From NCBI GenBank assembly GCA_026225275.1, contig JAMFSL010000006.1, positions 1-64,000 on the forward strand: DNA of 64,000 nucleotides, written 5' to 3'. The DNA is from Puia dinghuensis. Its GTDB lineage: Bacteria; Bacteroidota; Bacteroidia; Chitinophagales; Chitinophagaceae. The notes beneath the pieces were generated by a model. The model was not told where the DNA came from. It did not search any database and was given only the letters and a program-made list of their open reading frames with translations. This document shows, one piece after another, positions 1 to 9,189 of this stretch; positions within the stretch are counted from its first letter, which is position 1; each line of letters begins with the position of its first letter. The position numbers and the translations under genes were made by a program.

Positions 1-2
1 AT

Positions 3-521
3 GCCTTACGCCTGGCAACTGGGATAAAAACGTCAGAACCCTTTATCCTTGTGGGTTTATCAATGGGCGGGATGATGGCAGTCGAAATAGCTAAAAAAAT
101 CCCTCCTGTACGCACCATCCTCATCAGCAGCATCCCCCTGTCCGCTCAGCTGCCGCGCTGTTACCGGTTAGCCGATAAATTGAAAGCCAGTATCCTGCTA
201 TCCCCTCCCTTATCAAAAACGTTAGTCGGGCTCGCAAAGGTATTCATCAGAAGGTCCACTCCAACTCACCTGGCGGCCGACATGTTCCAGGCAATCGACA
301 ATGAATTTTTCAAATGGTCGATGACCGCCATTCTGCAATGGGACAATCGCCAATTCTCACAACCCCTATATCATATCCACGGAATAAAAGATCGGACATT
401 GCCCATCCGACTTACCCATCCGACCCATTCCGTTCCCGGAGCAGGTCATATGCTGGTGATGACCCATCCCGCTATCGTCAATGCATTCATACATGAAGTC
501 CTCTCCAACCTCCCCGTTTAA
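3..521 (+). CDS. Alpha/beta hydrolase, 5' end cut by window
   Basis: The reading frame is open from the first bases of the window, so the ORF-track GTG start at 51 is probably internal and the N-terminus lies outside. The visible part has the nucleophile elbow GLSMGG, the later acid region (HGIKDRTLP) and the terminal histidine region (PGAGHMLV), which together form the Ser-Asp-His arrangement of alpha/beta hydrolases. It is clearly paralogous to the hydrolase at 1044-1718: [11 protein letters not shown] matches [11 protein letters not shown], and PLYHIHG matches PLYHVHG. Both look like small cytoplasmic esterases of unknown substrate. The fold is confident; the substrate is not. Confidence 0.8.
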   Translation, partial: ALRLATGIKTSEPFILVGLSMGGMMAVEIAKKIPPVRTILISSIPLSAQLPRCYRLADKLKASILLSPPLSKTLVGLAKVFIRRSTPTHLAADMFQAIDNEFFKWSMTAILQWDNRQFSQPLYHIHGIKDRTLPIRLTHPTHSVPGAGHMLVMTHPAIVNAFIHEVLSNLPV

Positions 522-595
522 CACCACAAATTCCCCGACCCGCACCATCTCCCTATCCCCAACTCCACCTACCTTCGCTCCATCAAAATATTCGC

Positions 596-1012
596 ATGAT
601 GGAACAAAGACCTCCCTTTCCCCCATTCACCCCCGAAACCGCCGCACAAAAAGTGCAAATGGCCGAAGACGCCTGGAATACCCGCGATCCCGAAAAGGTA
701 TCCCTTGCCTACACCCCAGATACCGAATGGCGCAACCGCACAGAATTTATCAATGGACGGGAAGAAGTAAAAGCCTTTTTGACCCGTAAATGGGAAAAAG
801 AGCTGGACTACAAACTTAAAAAGGAGCTTTGGGGATTTCGGAACAACCGGATGGCGGTACGCTTTGAATATGAGTGGCATGACGCTGCCGGCCAATGGTA
901 CCGCAGCTATGGCAATGAAAATTGGGAATTCGATGACAACGGCCTGATGAAAAAAAGATACGCCAGCATCAATGACCTCGCTATAGAGGAAGAAGAAAGA
1001 CGCCTCCGGTGA
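596..1012 (+). CDS. DUF1348 / NTF2-like (SnoaL-type) protein
   Basis: This 138-residue protein looks like the DUF1348 branch of the NTF2-like cone fold. Recognisable segments are [29 protein letters not shown] and [17 protein letters not shown], in the usual order and at the usual length of about 140-160 residues. It has no signal peptide and should be cytoplasmic. Family members are mostly uncharacterised; the fold often supports small-molecule isomerases or hydrolases, but no reaction can be assigned. It lies between two paralogous alpha/beta hydrolases in the same direction, with 74 and 31 bp gaps, so all three may be co-transcribed. Two ATGs in tandem (596, 599) could start it. Confidence 0.8.
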   Translation: MMEQRPPFPPFTPETAAQKVQMAEDAWNTRDPEKVSLAYTPDTEWRNRTEFINGREEVKAFLTRKWEKELDYKLKKELWGFRNNRMAVRFEYEWHDAAGQWYRSYGNENWEFDDNGLMKKRYASINDLAIEEEERRLR

Positions 1013-1043
1013 TGGCGTGATTCTTGTATCCATCCATCAACTA

Positions 1044-1718
1044 ATGACAGCGTACTTCATCTCCGGCATCGGCGCAGACTACCGCATGTTCACCCACATT
1101 CGGCTCCCTGAAGGCTATCGGGCCTCTTACATTCATTGGATCCCGCCGCAGACGAACGAAACCCTCGGCGCATACGCCTCCCGGTTGATCGCCCAGATGG
1201 ACATTTCCGAACCCTTCGTCCTCATCGGCCTTTCCCTGGGCGGTATCATGGCCATAGAAATCGCCAAGCGTATTTCGCCCCAATCCACCATCATTATCAG
1301 CTCTATTCCCTTATCGGCCCACCTGCCTCCTTATTTCAGGGTCGCCGGCAAATTGGGACTTGGGAAGATCATCCCCGCAACGTTGCTGAAAGCTGCCACC
1401 AGCGTCAAGCATTTCCTCACAATGAAAACCCCCGCCAATAGAAAGATCATCCAATCCGTCATCTGGTCCGGCGACGATGATTTTATCCGCTGGGCCCTCA
1501 ATGCTGTACTGGAATGGGAGAATGCAGAGATACCCTCTCCATTATATCATGTCCATGGAACCAGGGATGAAGTATTCCCCATCAACTTTACCCACCCCAC
1601 CCATATCATTCCAAAAGCCGGGCATATGTTCCTACTCAGCCGGCCGGAAGAAGTCAATAATCTCCTTCGGCTCCTCCTTCCCATCGCCCCCATTCAAAAT
1701 TCCCCCGCCTCCGCCTGA
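1044..1718 (+). CDS. Alpha/beta hydrolase, paralogue of the first gene
   Basis: The ORF track begins at a GTG at 1017, but the ATG at 1044 gives MTAYFISGIGADYRMF, a compact first beta-strand typical of the family, so I prefer 1044. The nucleophile elbow is GLSLGG, followed by an acid loop (HGTRDEVFP) and a histidine loop (PKAGHMFLL). The protein is about 225 residues, cytoplasmic, with no signal peptide. It is a tandem duplicate of the upstream partial hydrolase, with DUF1348 between them. The substrate is unknown; a thioesterase or small carboxylesterase role is possible. Confidence 0.82.
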   Translation: MTAYFISGIGADYRMFTHIRLPEGYRASYIHWIPPQTNETLGAYASRLIAQMDISEPFVLIGLSLGGIMAIEIAKRISPQSTIIISSIPLSAHLPPYFRVAGKLGLGKIIPATLLKAATSVKHFLTMKTPANRKIIQSVIWSGDDDFIRWALNAVLEWENAEIPSPLYHVHGTRDEVFPINFTHPTHIIPKAGHMFLLSRPEEVNNLLRLLLPIAPIQNSPASA

Positions 1719-2028
1719 CTCCCTCAAAAGCGAACACTTTTCATCCCCCATTTCTCGCCGTTTAATCGAAAGCGGACATCGGAATGCTCGAAACCGAACA
1801 GTCCCAAATGCACCCACTATCATAAATAACTGACTATCATCACTATAACTTTGTGGCACCGCGCTGGCAATCATGTATATGCCCGCAGGGAGCAAAACAA
1901 ATCCCCCGGCCGGCCATCAAAAATGAAATCAAACACTCACCAAAATAGTTCATCACGGCCCCTTACCGCCCATAAAGGTATTATGCCATTCAATGTACTA
2001 TGTATTGTATAGTACCTTCTTTTGTCAT
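1719..2028. other. Intergenic region without a supported gene
   Basis: No convincing gene is present. The region holds a string matching the Bacteroidota -7 consensus (TAACTTTG at 1846-1853) followed by a 17-codon open frame from 1873 that I do not believe is real. The promoter of the next gene begins at the right edge. Confidence 0.5.
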
Positions 2029-2036
2029 TATCTTTG
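2029..2036 (+). promoter_or_regulatory. Bacteroidota-type -7 box for the secreted protein gene
   Basis: TATCTTTG matches TANNTTTG, and a TTG lies at 2005-2007 with a 21-bp spacer, close to the -33/-7 spacing typical of the phylum. Transcription would begin near 2041, which rules out the ORF-track start at 2000 and supports the ATG at 2093. Confidence 0.5.
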
Positions 2037-2092
2037 TTATGCCAACAAACAGTAAAAAAACAAAAACCACTCAAACTTTAAAAACTAAGTAT

Positions 2093-2608
2093 ATGTTACA
2101 CACTACCAACACACTCGGCCAGACCCTTTTAAATGGGAGTAAAAAAATCGCCATCGTAGCAGCTATGTTCATGACAGTCGGCCTCAGCAGCAGCTTCGCT
2201 ACCCCCGCTTCAGTTAACAACATCGTTTCTGTCAGTGCCCCCGCCCGTGACGGCAACGACCTCATCGCAGCCTCCTTCCACAAGGATTTCAAACACGCAG
2301 AGTTAATGGGCATAGAAGCCAAAAAGGCCTACACTAAAGTGACCTTCAAGCTGAACAACATGGTCCTGTTCGCCTTCTACACCGGTAATGGGGAATTGCT
2401 CGCAGTCGTCCGCAACATCCTGTCGACTCAACTGCCGATCCAACTGCTGATGGACATTAAAGAAAAATATAACAACTACTGGATCACAGACCTGTTCGAA
2501 ATCAATAGCGACAACCAGACTACTTATTACGTCACCTTACAAAATGCCGATGGCCGCGTGTCCCTTCGGTCCGACAACTCATCCAACTGGGAAGACTATC
2601 GTCCCTAG
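2093..2608 (+). CDS. Small secreted protein of unknown function
   Basis: I place the start at the ATG at 2093, downstream of the predicted promoter; this gives a typical N-terminus (basic residues, the hydrophobic stretch AIVAAMFMTVGL, then SSFATPA) that reads as a Sec signal peptide cleaved after about 36 residues. The mature part, near 135 residues, contains FHKDFKHAELMGIEAKKAYTKV and NADGRV. Its alternating strand pattern recalls the PepSY/BLIP-like periplasmic proteins common in Chitinophagaceae, but the resemblance is weak. It is a single-gene unit with its own promoter and a strong terminator. Function unknown. Confidence 0.65.
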   Translation: MLHTTNTLGQTLLNGSKKIAIVAAMFMTVGLSSSFATPASVNNIVSVSAPARDGNDLIAASFHKDFKHAELMGIEAKKAYTKVTFKLNNMVLFAFYTGNGELLAVVRNILSTQLPIQLLMDIKEKYNNYWITDLFEINSDNQTTYYVTLQNADGRVSLRSDNSSNWEDYRP

Positions 2609-2679
2609 ATCATCGCACCCTTAAACACCCTAACTGAAAATTAAGATACCCTATATTATATACCATCAACCTTTCCTCA

Positions 2680-2707
2680 AGACCCCGCCCCTCGCGGGGT
2701 CTTTTTT
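2680..2707 (+). terminator. Rho-independent terminator
   Basis: A perfect 9-bp stem (AGACCCCGC / GCGGGGTCT) with loop CCCTC is followed directly by a run of T. It ends the rightward small secreted protein gene. The reverse strand lacks a T-run after the stem, so it does not serve guaD. Confidence 0.88.
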
Positions 2708-2732
2708 GGGTAGCCTCCTAACCTCGCTGAGC

Positions 2733-3212
2733 TCAGTACACTCGCTTATCTGCCTTCTCCTTCCACTCCAGGAACAATTCCGCCGCCGCTGCTTCCGGCT
2801 GATAATCAAACGGGATTTTCCTTTGGTCCAGCGGCTGATCGATCTCTCGGTAAATAAAGTCATCGTCGAATCCTACCGCCGCAGCCTCCTGCCTGGTGGC
2901 AGCATACACTACCCGCTGCGGCCTCGCCCAATATAACGCTCCCAGACACATAGGACAGGGCTCACAGGAAGTATACACCGTACAATCCGTCAGCTGATAA
3001 TCACCCAGCCGCCGGCAGGCATCCCGGATGGCCACAATTTCCGCATGGGCCGTAGGATCATTCGTGGAGGTGACCCCATTGCAGCCTTCTCCAACCACCT
3101 CCCCATTCCGGACTATAACACAGCCAAACGGACCGCCCAATCCGCTCTCCATTCCCCGCCGGGCCAGGGCAATTGCCTGACGCAAATAAATAAGATCCTC
3201 TTTATTCACCAT
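2733..3212 (-). CDS. guaD: Guanine deaminase (cytidine deaminase fold)
   Basis: This predicted enzyme hydrolyses guanine to xanthine and ammonia in purine salvage and nitrogen release. The zinc site is fully visible: HAE near residue 57 and CEPCPMC near residues 85-91. GDYQLTDCTVYTSCEPCPMC, ALYWARP and the C-terminal GFDDDFIYREI are hallmarks of the Bacillus-type guanine deaminase rather than TadA. Length (159) matches that family (about 156). It is cytoplasmic and transcribed alone. A -7-like box, TAACTTTG, lies only four bases before the ATG. A broader nucleoside deaminase is the main alternative. Confidence 0.85.
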   Translation of the reverse strand: MVNKEDLIYLRQAIALARRGMESGLGGPFGCVIVRNGEVVGEGCNGVTSTNDPTAHAEIVAIRDACRRLGDYQLTDCTVYTSCEPCPMCLGALYWARPQRVVYAATRQEAAAVGFDDDFIYREIDQPLDQRKIPFDYQPEAAAAELFLEWKEKADKRVY

Positions 3213-3216
3213 GAGA

Positions 3217-3224
3217 CAAAGTTA
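3217..3224 (-). promoter_or_regulatory. -7 box immediately upstream of guaD
   Basis: On the minus strand TAACTTTG is separated from the guaD ATG by only four bases (TCTC). If it is the promoter, the mRNA would start at or next to the AUG, giving a leaderless transcript. No good TTG lies at the usual -33 distance. Confidence 0.35.
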
Positions 3225-3262
3225 CTCACAGGACTCCCAATTGGCATAAAGATTAAATTGAA

Positions 3263-3302
3263 GAATTTCATGGACGACTGAGGAAAAAAATCCACGAAAT
3301 TC
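3263..3302. repeat. Inverted repeat between guaD and the DUF6377 gene
   Basis: GAATTTCATGGA and TCCACGAAATTC form a 12-bp inverted repeat with one mismatch around a 16-base loop. As minus-strand RNA the mismatch becomes a G-U pair, so the hairpin would be continuous. It lies 51 bases upstream of guaD. I see no purine-riboswitch core here. Confidence 0.4.
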
Positions 3303-3473
3303 CCCATCTCAGCTTCAAAATAAGAGCATGGCCCCTTAAAAACGTCGTGGACTACTATTTGCTCTAATGATTAGGCTTTTAATAGGATATTGGATTTTAG
3401 CAACGGCCTGGATTTCTATCTGGGCTTCTTTTTTTTATATATGCGCCGGAGATCCGCCTTCGGCCCGTTTATG

Positions 3474-3481
3474 TATCTTTG
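3474..3481 (+). promoter_or_regulatory. -7 box for the DUF6377 gene
   Basis: TATCTTTG matches TANNTTTG and sits 23 bases before the only in-frame start (GTG at 3505), since a stop codon lies just upstream in that frame. No clear TTG is seen at -33. Confidence 0.4.
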
Positions 3482-3504
3482 GGTGACAAAACGCCCCACA
3501 TTTC

Positions 3505-5184
3505 GTGCTGACCCGACTGCTTCCCATCCTTTTAAGCCTATTTTTTTTCCTGGGTGTCCGGGGTCAGGATAGCGGCAACCCTCTTTTAGCCGAATTGGAC
3601 CACGCCATTGAAGCATCCCCGAAATATGACGCCGCCAAACTGCAGTCTATCGCCCAGTTAAAGGCCGCCCTGGATAAGATCCAGTCCGCCGCAGCCCATC
3701 AATCTGCCGCATCCCAATCCGCAGACCCCCGATCCGCCGCAAGCCTCCCCGAACTTTTCAACAGTTATAGCCAATTATACGAGGCCTATAAGGTCTTTAA
3801 TTACGACTCTGCCTTTACCTATGCGCGATACCTCCAGGCGACCGCCCTCCAAATCGGCGACCCCGACCGGATCACCTATGCCCGGATCAAGCTCGACTTC
3901 TGCCTGCTCTCCTCCGGCTTATACAAGGAAACCCTCGACTCCTTATCAAAAATCCATATCCACGAAGCCCCCGACAGCCTGCAGGCAGAATATTATGCCC
4001 TGCTCGGCCGCTATTATTATGACCTGGGGGATTTTGATAACGATGCATACAATACACCCGATTATATCCGTAAGGGGAATCAGTATATGGATTCCGCCTT
4101 GCAGCGCTATTCCCCTGCCTCCTTCCAGCACTCTTATTTTAAAGGATTACAAGAGATCAAATCCGGCCGTAGAGACGAAGCGCTGACCGATTTCAGACAG
4201 TTGCTCGACCGGCCCGGCCTCAGCCTGCACGAACTGGCCATTACCACTTCCACCCTCAGCGACATCTATATCACCAACGGACAACCCGATACCGCCATAT
4301 CCCTGCTCATCAGGGCCGCCATCGCGGATATCCAGTCCTCCACCAAAGAGACCGCCGCCATTTTTAACCTCGCGCAGATCTTGTACAAGAAAGGGGACGT
4401 CCGCAGTGCCTCCACCTACATCGAGATCGCCATCCGGGATGCGATCTTTTACGGGGCCCGGCAACGCAAAGTCCAGGTCAGCGCCATCCTACCGCTTATA
4501 GAAGGCGAAAAGGTCAGCCGGGTCGAAGAACAGAAGTCCATATTCGTGACCTATTCCATCATTGCCACCGTCCTGCTGCTGGCCGTCATCGCCCTGGTCA
4601 TCATCGTCCTCCGCCAGGTCAATCGGCTCAAGATCGCGCAACAAATCATCACGTCGGCTCATATAAAAGAACAAGCCATTAACCAACGCCTCGTCGAAAC
4701 CAACAACAAATTGTCCGAGGCCAATAAGATCAAGGAAGAATATATCGGCTACTTTTTCAACGCCGATTCGGAATCCTTCGCCAAGATCGAAAAATTCAAA
4801 AAGTCTATCGAACAGAAGATCGCCTACCGGAAATGGGAAGACGTCATCACCCTGGTGAATAACACCAACCTGAAAAAGGAAAAAGAAGAACTGCTCCAGA
4901 ACTTTGACAAGGTGTTTCTCAAACTCTTCCCGGATTTTATCCAACGCTTCAACGATCTGTTCCCCGAAGAAGATCAGATTCAGCTAAAAGACCACGAATT
5001 CCTCAACACCGACCTCCGTATCTTCGCACTGATCCGTATGGGCATCCACGAAAACGAAAAGATCGCCCGCATCCTCGAATACTCCGTCAATACCATCAAT
5101 ACCTATAAGACCCGGATCAAAAACAAATCCATCGTCCCCAACGAAGAATTCGAACAACGGATCATGGAGATCAGAACGGTGTGA
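3505..5184 (+). CDS. TPR membrane regulator with C-terminal HTH (DUF6377-like)
   Basis: The protein begins with a signal peptide (LLPILLSLFFFLGVRGQ), then TPR-like helices over about residues 60-330, one membrane segment near 349-370 (SIIATVLLLAVIALVIIVL), a coiled coil, and a C-terminal helix-turn-helix of LuxR flavour (ENEKIARILEYSVNTINTYK, near 515-535). That order is the DUF6377 architecture of Bacteroidota: a periplasmic sensor arm joined through the inner membrane to a cytoplasmic DNA-binding end. The GTG start is forced by an upstream stop. Its last 14 bp overlap convergently with the GH97 gene. It may sense envelope or sugar signals, possibly for the adjacent sus-like operon (inference). 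Confidence 0.75.
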   Translation: MLTRLLPILLSLFFFLGVRGQDSGNPLLAELDHAIEASPKYDAAKLQSIAQLKAALDKIQSAAAHQSAASQSADPRSAASLPELFNSYSQLYEAYKVFNYDSAFTYARYLQATALQIGDPDRITYARIKLDFCLLSSGLYKETLDSLSKIHIHEAPDSLQAEYYALLGRYYYDLGDFDNDAYNTPDYIRKGNQYMDSALQRYSPASFQHSYFKGLQEIKSGRRDEALTDFRQLLDRPGLSLHELAITTSTLSDIYITNGQPDTAISLLIRAAIADIQSSTKETAAIFNLAQILYKKGDVRSASTYIEIAIRDAIFYGARQRKVQVSAILPLIEGEKVSRVEEQKSIFVTYSIIATVLLLAVIALVIIVLRQVNRLKIAQQIITSAHIKEQAINQRLVETNNKLSEANKIKEEYIGYFFNADSESFAKIEKFKKSIEQKIAYRKWEDVITLVNNTNLKKEKEELLQNFDKVFLKLFPDFIQRFNDLFPEEDQIQLKDHEFLNTDLRIFALIRMGIHENEKIARILEYSVNTINTYKTRIKNKSIVPNEEFEQRIMEIRTV

Positions 5185-7285
5185 TACTCACCGCCGCACC
5201 ACCACCCGGCGCCAGCTTCAACATCAGCCGGTCCGTGCTACTCACTGTCCGCATCTCGATGGTATACGCCTCCGGATTACCCTTCCAATCCGCATTATCC
5301 GCATCCCGGTAAATGATCGCCTTGTACCTGCGCCCCTTGTCCAGGAAGTCCAACGGCACCGTCGCCGTCCGGCTATGCTCATTCGTGATCGCACCAACAT
5401 ACCAGCCACCCTGCCCCTTACCCTTGCGGGCGATGGTAATGTAATCCCCCGGCTCTGCCTCCACCACCTTCTCATCATCCCAATCCACCGGCACGTCCCG
5501 GATAAATTGAAAGGCATCCATATGCTTAGCATAATTATCCGGCAGATCCGCCGCCATCTGCAACGGACTGTACATCGTGACATACAAGGCCAGTTGCTTC
5601 GCCAGCGTCGTATGCACCTGTCGTCCCGGTACATCTGAATACCCCTGCAGCCGGAATATCCCCGGCGTATAATCCATCGGACCGCCCATCAGCCGGGTGA
5701 AAGGTAAAATAGTTTCATGCTCCGGGGCATTGCCATCGGCGAATGCGTTGTACTCGTTACCCCGCGCCGCCTCGCAAGCCAGCCAGTTAGGATAGGTTCG
5801 CTGCAAGCCAGTCGGACGCATCGGTTCGTGTGCGTCGAGCATGATATGGAAATCCGCCATCTTCTGCGCGACGGCGATATAATGATTGTCCATCCACTGG
5901 CCATCATGATGCTCACCCCGCGGAATGATCTGTCCCACATACCCCGTTTTGACAGCCGTATAGCCCCACTGCCGCATAAAACGGCAGGCTGTATCCAATT
6001 GCCGCTCATAGTTCGTCGCCGACCCCGACGTCTCATTGTGCATGATCAGCGCGACACCCCTGGCCTTCGCATACGCCGTGATCACCGCGATATCGAAATC
6101 GGGATAAGGCGTGACAAAATCGAATACATTTTCTTTCCAATTACCAAACCAATCCTCCCAGCCTACATTCCATCCCTCCACCAGCAATCCGCCGATATGA
6201 TTGGCCGCCGCGAAATCAATGTACCGTTTTACATTCGCCGTGTTGGCCGAATGCCGTCCACTGGGGATCAGCGCCCCCGCAGGCCCCAGGCTGTCCGGAT
6301 AATCCGAATAGCTCCAGGTGCCCTTGCCAGTCTGCATCTCCCACCAGATGCCGATGAATTTCATCGGGTGGATCCAGTCCACACGCGGCAATTTCGACGG
6401 CTCATTCAGGTTCAGAATGGTCTTCGACGTCAGGATGTCCACGGCCTTATCACTGACCAGTATAGTCCGCCAGGGCGTATGACAAGGTGCATGCAAATAC
6501 GCCTTATTGCCTACCGCATCCGGCACGAGTGCCGACGTCAGCGTCAGCGAAGCCCTGTCGACATGCAATTGCATGGCCGGATAATTCACCAGTGCTGCCT
6601 CATGGATATTGAGGTAAAGCCCATCGGCCGTCTTCATCATCAACGGAGTCTGAACAGCATACCGGTCCGGGGCAACCCGCACCGCGATAGCCGTAGAGGC
6701 TGCTACCAGCGCCGCATTGTCAACCTCACTGATTGTCGAAGTCGTATAAGGATATTCATTGCTATCGTAATCGCCGGGGATCCAGAACGTCTTGTGATCT
6801 CCCGCCAGATGGAATTGCGTCAGCTCGTCGGACACGACAAAATACCGCAGCTCAGGCTGCCGGGGAAATTCATACCGGAATCCCACCCCATCCCCGAACA
6901 CGCGAAAGACAATGTCCATCCGCCGTTTCTCCCCCTCTCTCTCCTGCAACCTTACTCTCATCTCCTTATGGTGATCCCTGATATACTTCGTCTCCCCCCA
7001 CACCGGCTCCCACGTCGTATCCACCTCACTCCGCTCCACTCTCAACACCACAAACCCCCGGCACAGTAGGCTATCCGCAGCCATCAACTTGAACCCTAAT
7101 GAAGAAGGCAGGATTATCGGCCTGTCGTCATACGTCACGGAATAAACCGGCTCGCCCTGTCGGTCCAGGGTAAAGGACAACCTGACTTTGCCCAACTGCG
7201 CTGTCTCCTGCTGAGCCCTGACCCCGCTGCAGCACAATAACGACAGGCACAGGGCAACGAAATACTGATAGGGTGTTATAAGCAT
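5171..7285 (-). CDS. Glycoside hydrolase family 97 (SusB-like)
   Basis: This is a predicted periplasmic exo-alpha-glycosidase that trims oligosaccharides imported by the SusC/D pair upstream. The start is moved from 7348 to the ATG at 7285, which yields a signal peptide (YFVALCLSLLCCSGVRAQ) and avoids overlap with susD. Family features are an N-terminal beta-sandwich, GGLLVEGWNVGWEDW, IMHNETSG near residue 414, YTAVKTGYVG near 445, DAHEPMRPTGL, and EAARGNEYNA near 513, then a C-terminal beta domain. Glycine rather than aspartate in KTGYVG suggests the inverting (alpha-glucosidase) subgroup; this relies on my memory of the family. It is the last gene of the operon. Confidence 0.9.
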   Translation of the reverse strand: MLITPYQYFVALCLSLLCCSGVRAQQETAQLGKVRLSFTLDRQGEPVYSVTYDDRPIILPSSLGFKLMAADSLLCRGFVVLRVERSEVDTTWEPVWGETKYIRDHHKEMRVRLQEREGEKRRMDIVFRVFGDGVGFRYEFPRQPELRYFVVSDELTQFHLAGDHKTFWIPGDYDSNEYPYTTSTISEVDNAALVAASTAIAVRVAPDRYAVQTPLMMKTADGLYLNIHEAALVNYPAMQLHVDRASLTLTSALVPDAVGNKAYLHAPCHTPWRTILVSDKAVDILTSKTILNLNEPSKLPRVDWIHPMKFIGIWWEMQTGKGTWSYSDYPDSLGPAGALIPSGRHSANTANVKRYIDFAAANHIGGLLVEGWNVGWEDWFGNWKENVFDFVTPYPDFDIAVITAYAKARGVALIMHNETSGSATNYERQLDTACRFMRQWGYTAVKTGYVGQIIPRGEHHDGQWMDNHYIAVAQKMADFHIMLDAHEPMRPTGLQRTYPNWLACEAARGNEYNAFADGNAPEHETILPFTRLMGGPMDYTPGIFRLQGYSDVPGRQVHTTLAKQLALYVTMYSPLQMAADLPDNYAKHMDAFQFIRDVPVDWDDEKVVEAEPGDYITIARKGKGQGGWYVGAITNEHSRTATVPLDFLDKGRRYKAIIYRDADNADWKGNPEAYTIEMRTVSSTDRLMLKLAPGGGAAVSITPF

Positions 7286-7304
7286 AAAGCAAACGAAATT
7301 TAAA

Positions 7305-9149
7305 TTAATACCCCGGGTTCTGCTCATTCGCCACCTTGGCATTCGCATTGATCTCCGTCATCGGAATAGGCCACGCATAACACCGGGGATTAAATGTCAA
7401 CGTATTGCCCCCATAATTATACGTCTTGTAAAAAGCCGCTTCCGACACTCCCAGATGCCACCGGCAGACATCCGTCCACCACGTCCCCTCATTGAACAAC
7501 TCCGCCCAACGCTCATAGTATAATGGATTATTCCCCAATACCGGATCACCTGACGCCGCAGCAGCCGTAGGGCTCGTCAGACTCGCATAATCCACCGGCG
7601 AAGGAGAGGCGATCGGATACCCATAGGCCCTTCTCTTCACCATATTAAGATATGCCAGACCGTCAACGTTATCATTGGTATTGATACACGCTTCCGCATA
7701 TAATAAATACACATCCGCCAGCCGCAACAGGTAAATATCGGCTCCATCCGCCTGACCACCCGGAACGTCATTGATGTTGCAATAGAGGGGAGCGTATTTC
7801 CTAAAACTCCATTGGTACTGATTCGATTTAAACGCTCCTGCCTGCTTTGAGACCGGGATATAACCCGTCGTCGGCACCGTCCCGGGCACATAACCCGCCG
7901 GCGGCGTATTGATCGCCGAATCCACCCACGGCTGCAGGCAGCTGACATACAACCTTGGATCCGCCGTCTGGTTGGTCCGCGCCGCCAGCGAATTGGCGTG
8001 GTACACGGGGTCCATGATCATCGCCGCATTGGTAGGCGAAGCAGGCTTCGCCGAATTGTAGTTCGGATTAGCCACCAGGTTATAATAGCCCAATGTAAAC
8101 CCAAAGCGTATTATGTTCGCATCGTGTATGGTCTCATTGCCATATCCCAGCGTCGCCGCATCGACCTCAGACCCGTCCGAACCCAATACCCACGGCGACC
8201 AGATCAGGCCGTTGATGCTCGTGGAATTTGGCGCACCGCCGTATACCCCATAGTCGCCAAAAGAGTTCGGGTCGATATTGAGCTCGAACAACGACTCGGA
8301 GTTGTATTTGTTGACAGTGATACCCGTAAAGGCCTGGTCATACTGCGCAAAGGACATCAAAGATTTGCCACTGTTGGTGATCACATCCAGCAACGTTGTT
8401 TTGGCATCCGTGAAGTCTTTCATATACACATAGGCCTTACCCAGCAGCCCCTTAGCCGCCCACTCACTGGCCCGGCCTTCGTCATTGCCCGTCCATACCT
8501 GCCCGTGCAGCAATGTAGCCGCTGTCGTCAGATCACTTACCACCTGCGCCCACGAATTCTTGATCGAACTGCGCCCTTTCTGAGTCGTAGCCAGACTCGT
8601 AGGCAGCGTGGTATCGATGATAATGCCCAAAGTGTCCGTGGCGGATGGGTTAACGATGTTGTCTTCGCCAAATAAAGATTCCAGCAGTAAATAGTAATAC
8701 CCACGCAGACAGTACGCCTGCCCGTTGATCAGGGCGACAGTGGCCGCGTCACCCGGCTGAGCATAATTGGCCATATATACAGTCGAAGCCTGCAAGACAG
8801 TATTACAGTTCTTGATGCCGGCATAACATACCTGCCATGCACCCAGACAGTATGAATTCGTGCTCGAAATATCAGTCTGCAGCATCTCCGTCCACCCGGC
8901 ATTGTATCCATTGTCGTCGCCCGTATGGGTAAGGCTCGCCATCGCCTCAGGCAGGTATTCAAACCCGTATAGATTCGCATCGCGCATCGCGGAATAGGCA
9001 GGCACCAGCACGCTTTGCAGGCCGGCTATGGTATTCGGATAATTAGTCAGCGCATATTCATTGGTCGGTTGTACCAGTGAAGGGCTCTTGGAACAGCCGG
9101 TCGCCAGAATGATCGCCGGCAGGATGAATAAAAGAATTTTTTTAAGCAT
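7305..9149 (-). CDS. SusD/RagB outer-membrane glycan-binding lipoprotein
   Basis: The N-terminus is a lipoprotein signal with lipobox LATGC, so the mature protein is anchored at the cell surface by a lipidated cysteine near residue 19. Typical SusD features follow: an N-terminal helical region (YPNTIAGLQSVLVPAYSAMR), TPR-like helices (GQAYCLRGYYYLLL, AAKGLLGKAYVYMKDF), and the C-terminal block DIYLLRLADVYLLYAEA then YERWAELFNEGTWWTDVCRW. Length (614) is at the upper end of the family. It closes the SusC channel and holds the glycan. It lies 40 bp after susC and 19 bp before the GH97 gene. Confidence 0.95.
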   Translation of the reverse strand: MLKKILLFILPAIILATGCSKSPSLVQPTNEYALTNYPNTIAGLQSVLVPAYSAMRDANLYGFEYLPEAMASLTHTGDDNGYNAGWTEMLQTDISSTNSYCLGAWQVCYAGIKNCNTVLQASTVYMANYAQPGDAATVALINGQAYCLRGYYYLLLESLFGEDNIVNPSATDTLGIIIDTTLPTSLATTQKGRSSIKNSWAQVVSDLTTAATLLHGQVWTGNDEGRASEWAAKGLLGKAYVYMKDFTDAKTTLLDVITNSGKSLMSFAQYDQAFTGITVNKYNSESLFELNIDPNSFGDYGVYGGAPNSTSINGLIWSPWVLGSDGSEVDAATLGYGNETIHDANIIRFGFTLGYYNLVANPNYNSAKPASPTNAAMIMDPVYHANSLAARTNQTADPRLYVSCLQPWVDSAINTPPAGYVPGTVPTTGYIPVSKQAGAFKSNQYQWSFRKYAPLYCNINDVPGGQADGADIYLLRLADVYLLYAEACINTNDNVDGLAYLNMVKRRAYGYPIASPSPVDYASLTSPTAAAASGDPVLGNNPLYYERWAELFNEGTWWTDVCRWHLGVSEAAFYKTYNYGGNTLTFNPRCYAWPIPMTEINANAKVANEQNPGY

Positions 9150-9189
9150 ATCAATGAGTTTAAGATTTGTCAGATGTCAGATGTCAGAA

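Noticed and set aside
1873-1926. 17-codon ORF after a -7-like box
   Set aside because: Too short, no ribosome-binding site or family, and likely chance.
3213-3504. Guanine riboswitch upstream of guaD
   Set aside because: A hairpin exists, but the conserved purine-aptamer core sequences are absent.
5717-7069. 450-aa plus-strand ORF
   Set aside because: Antisense shadow of the GH97 gene; arginine/histidine/isoleucine-rich with no domain.
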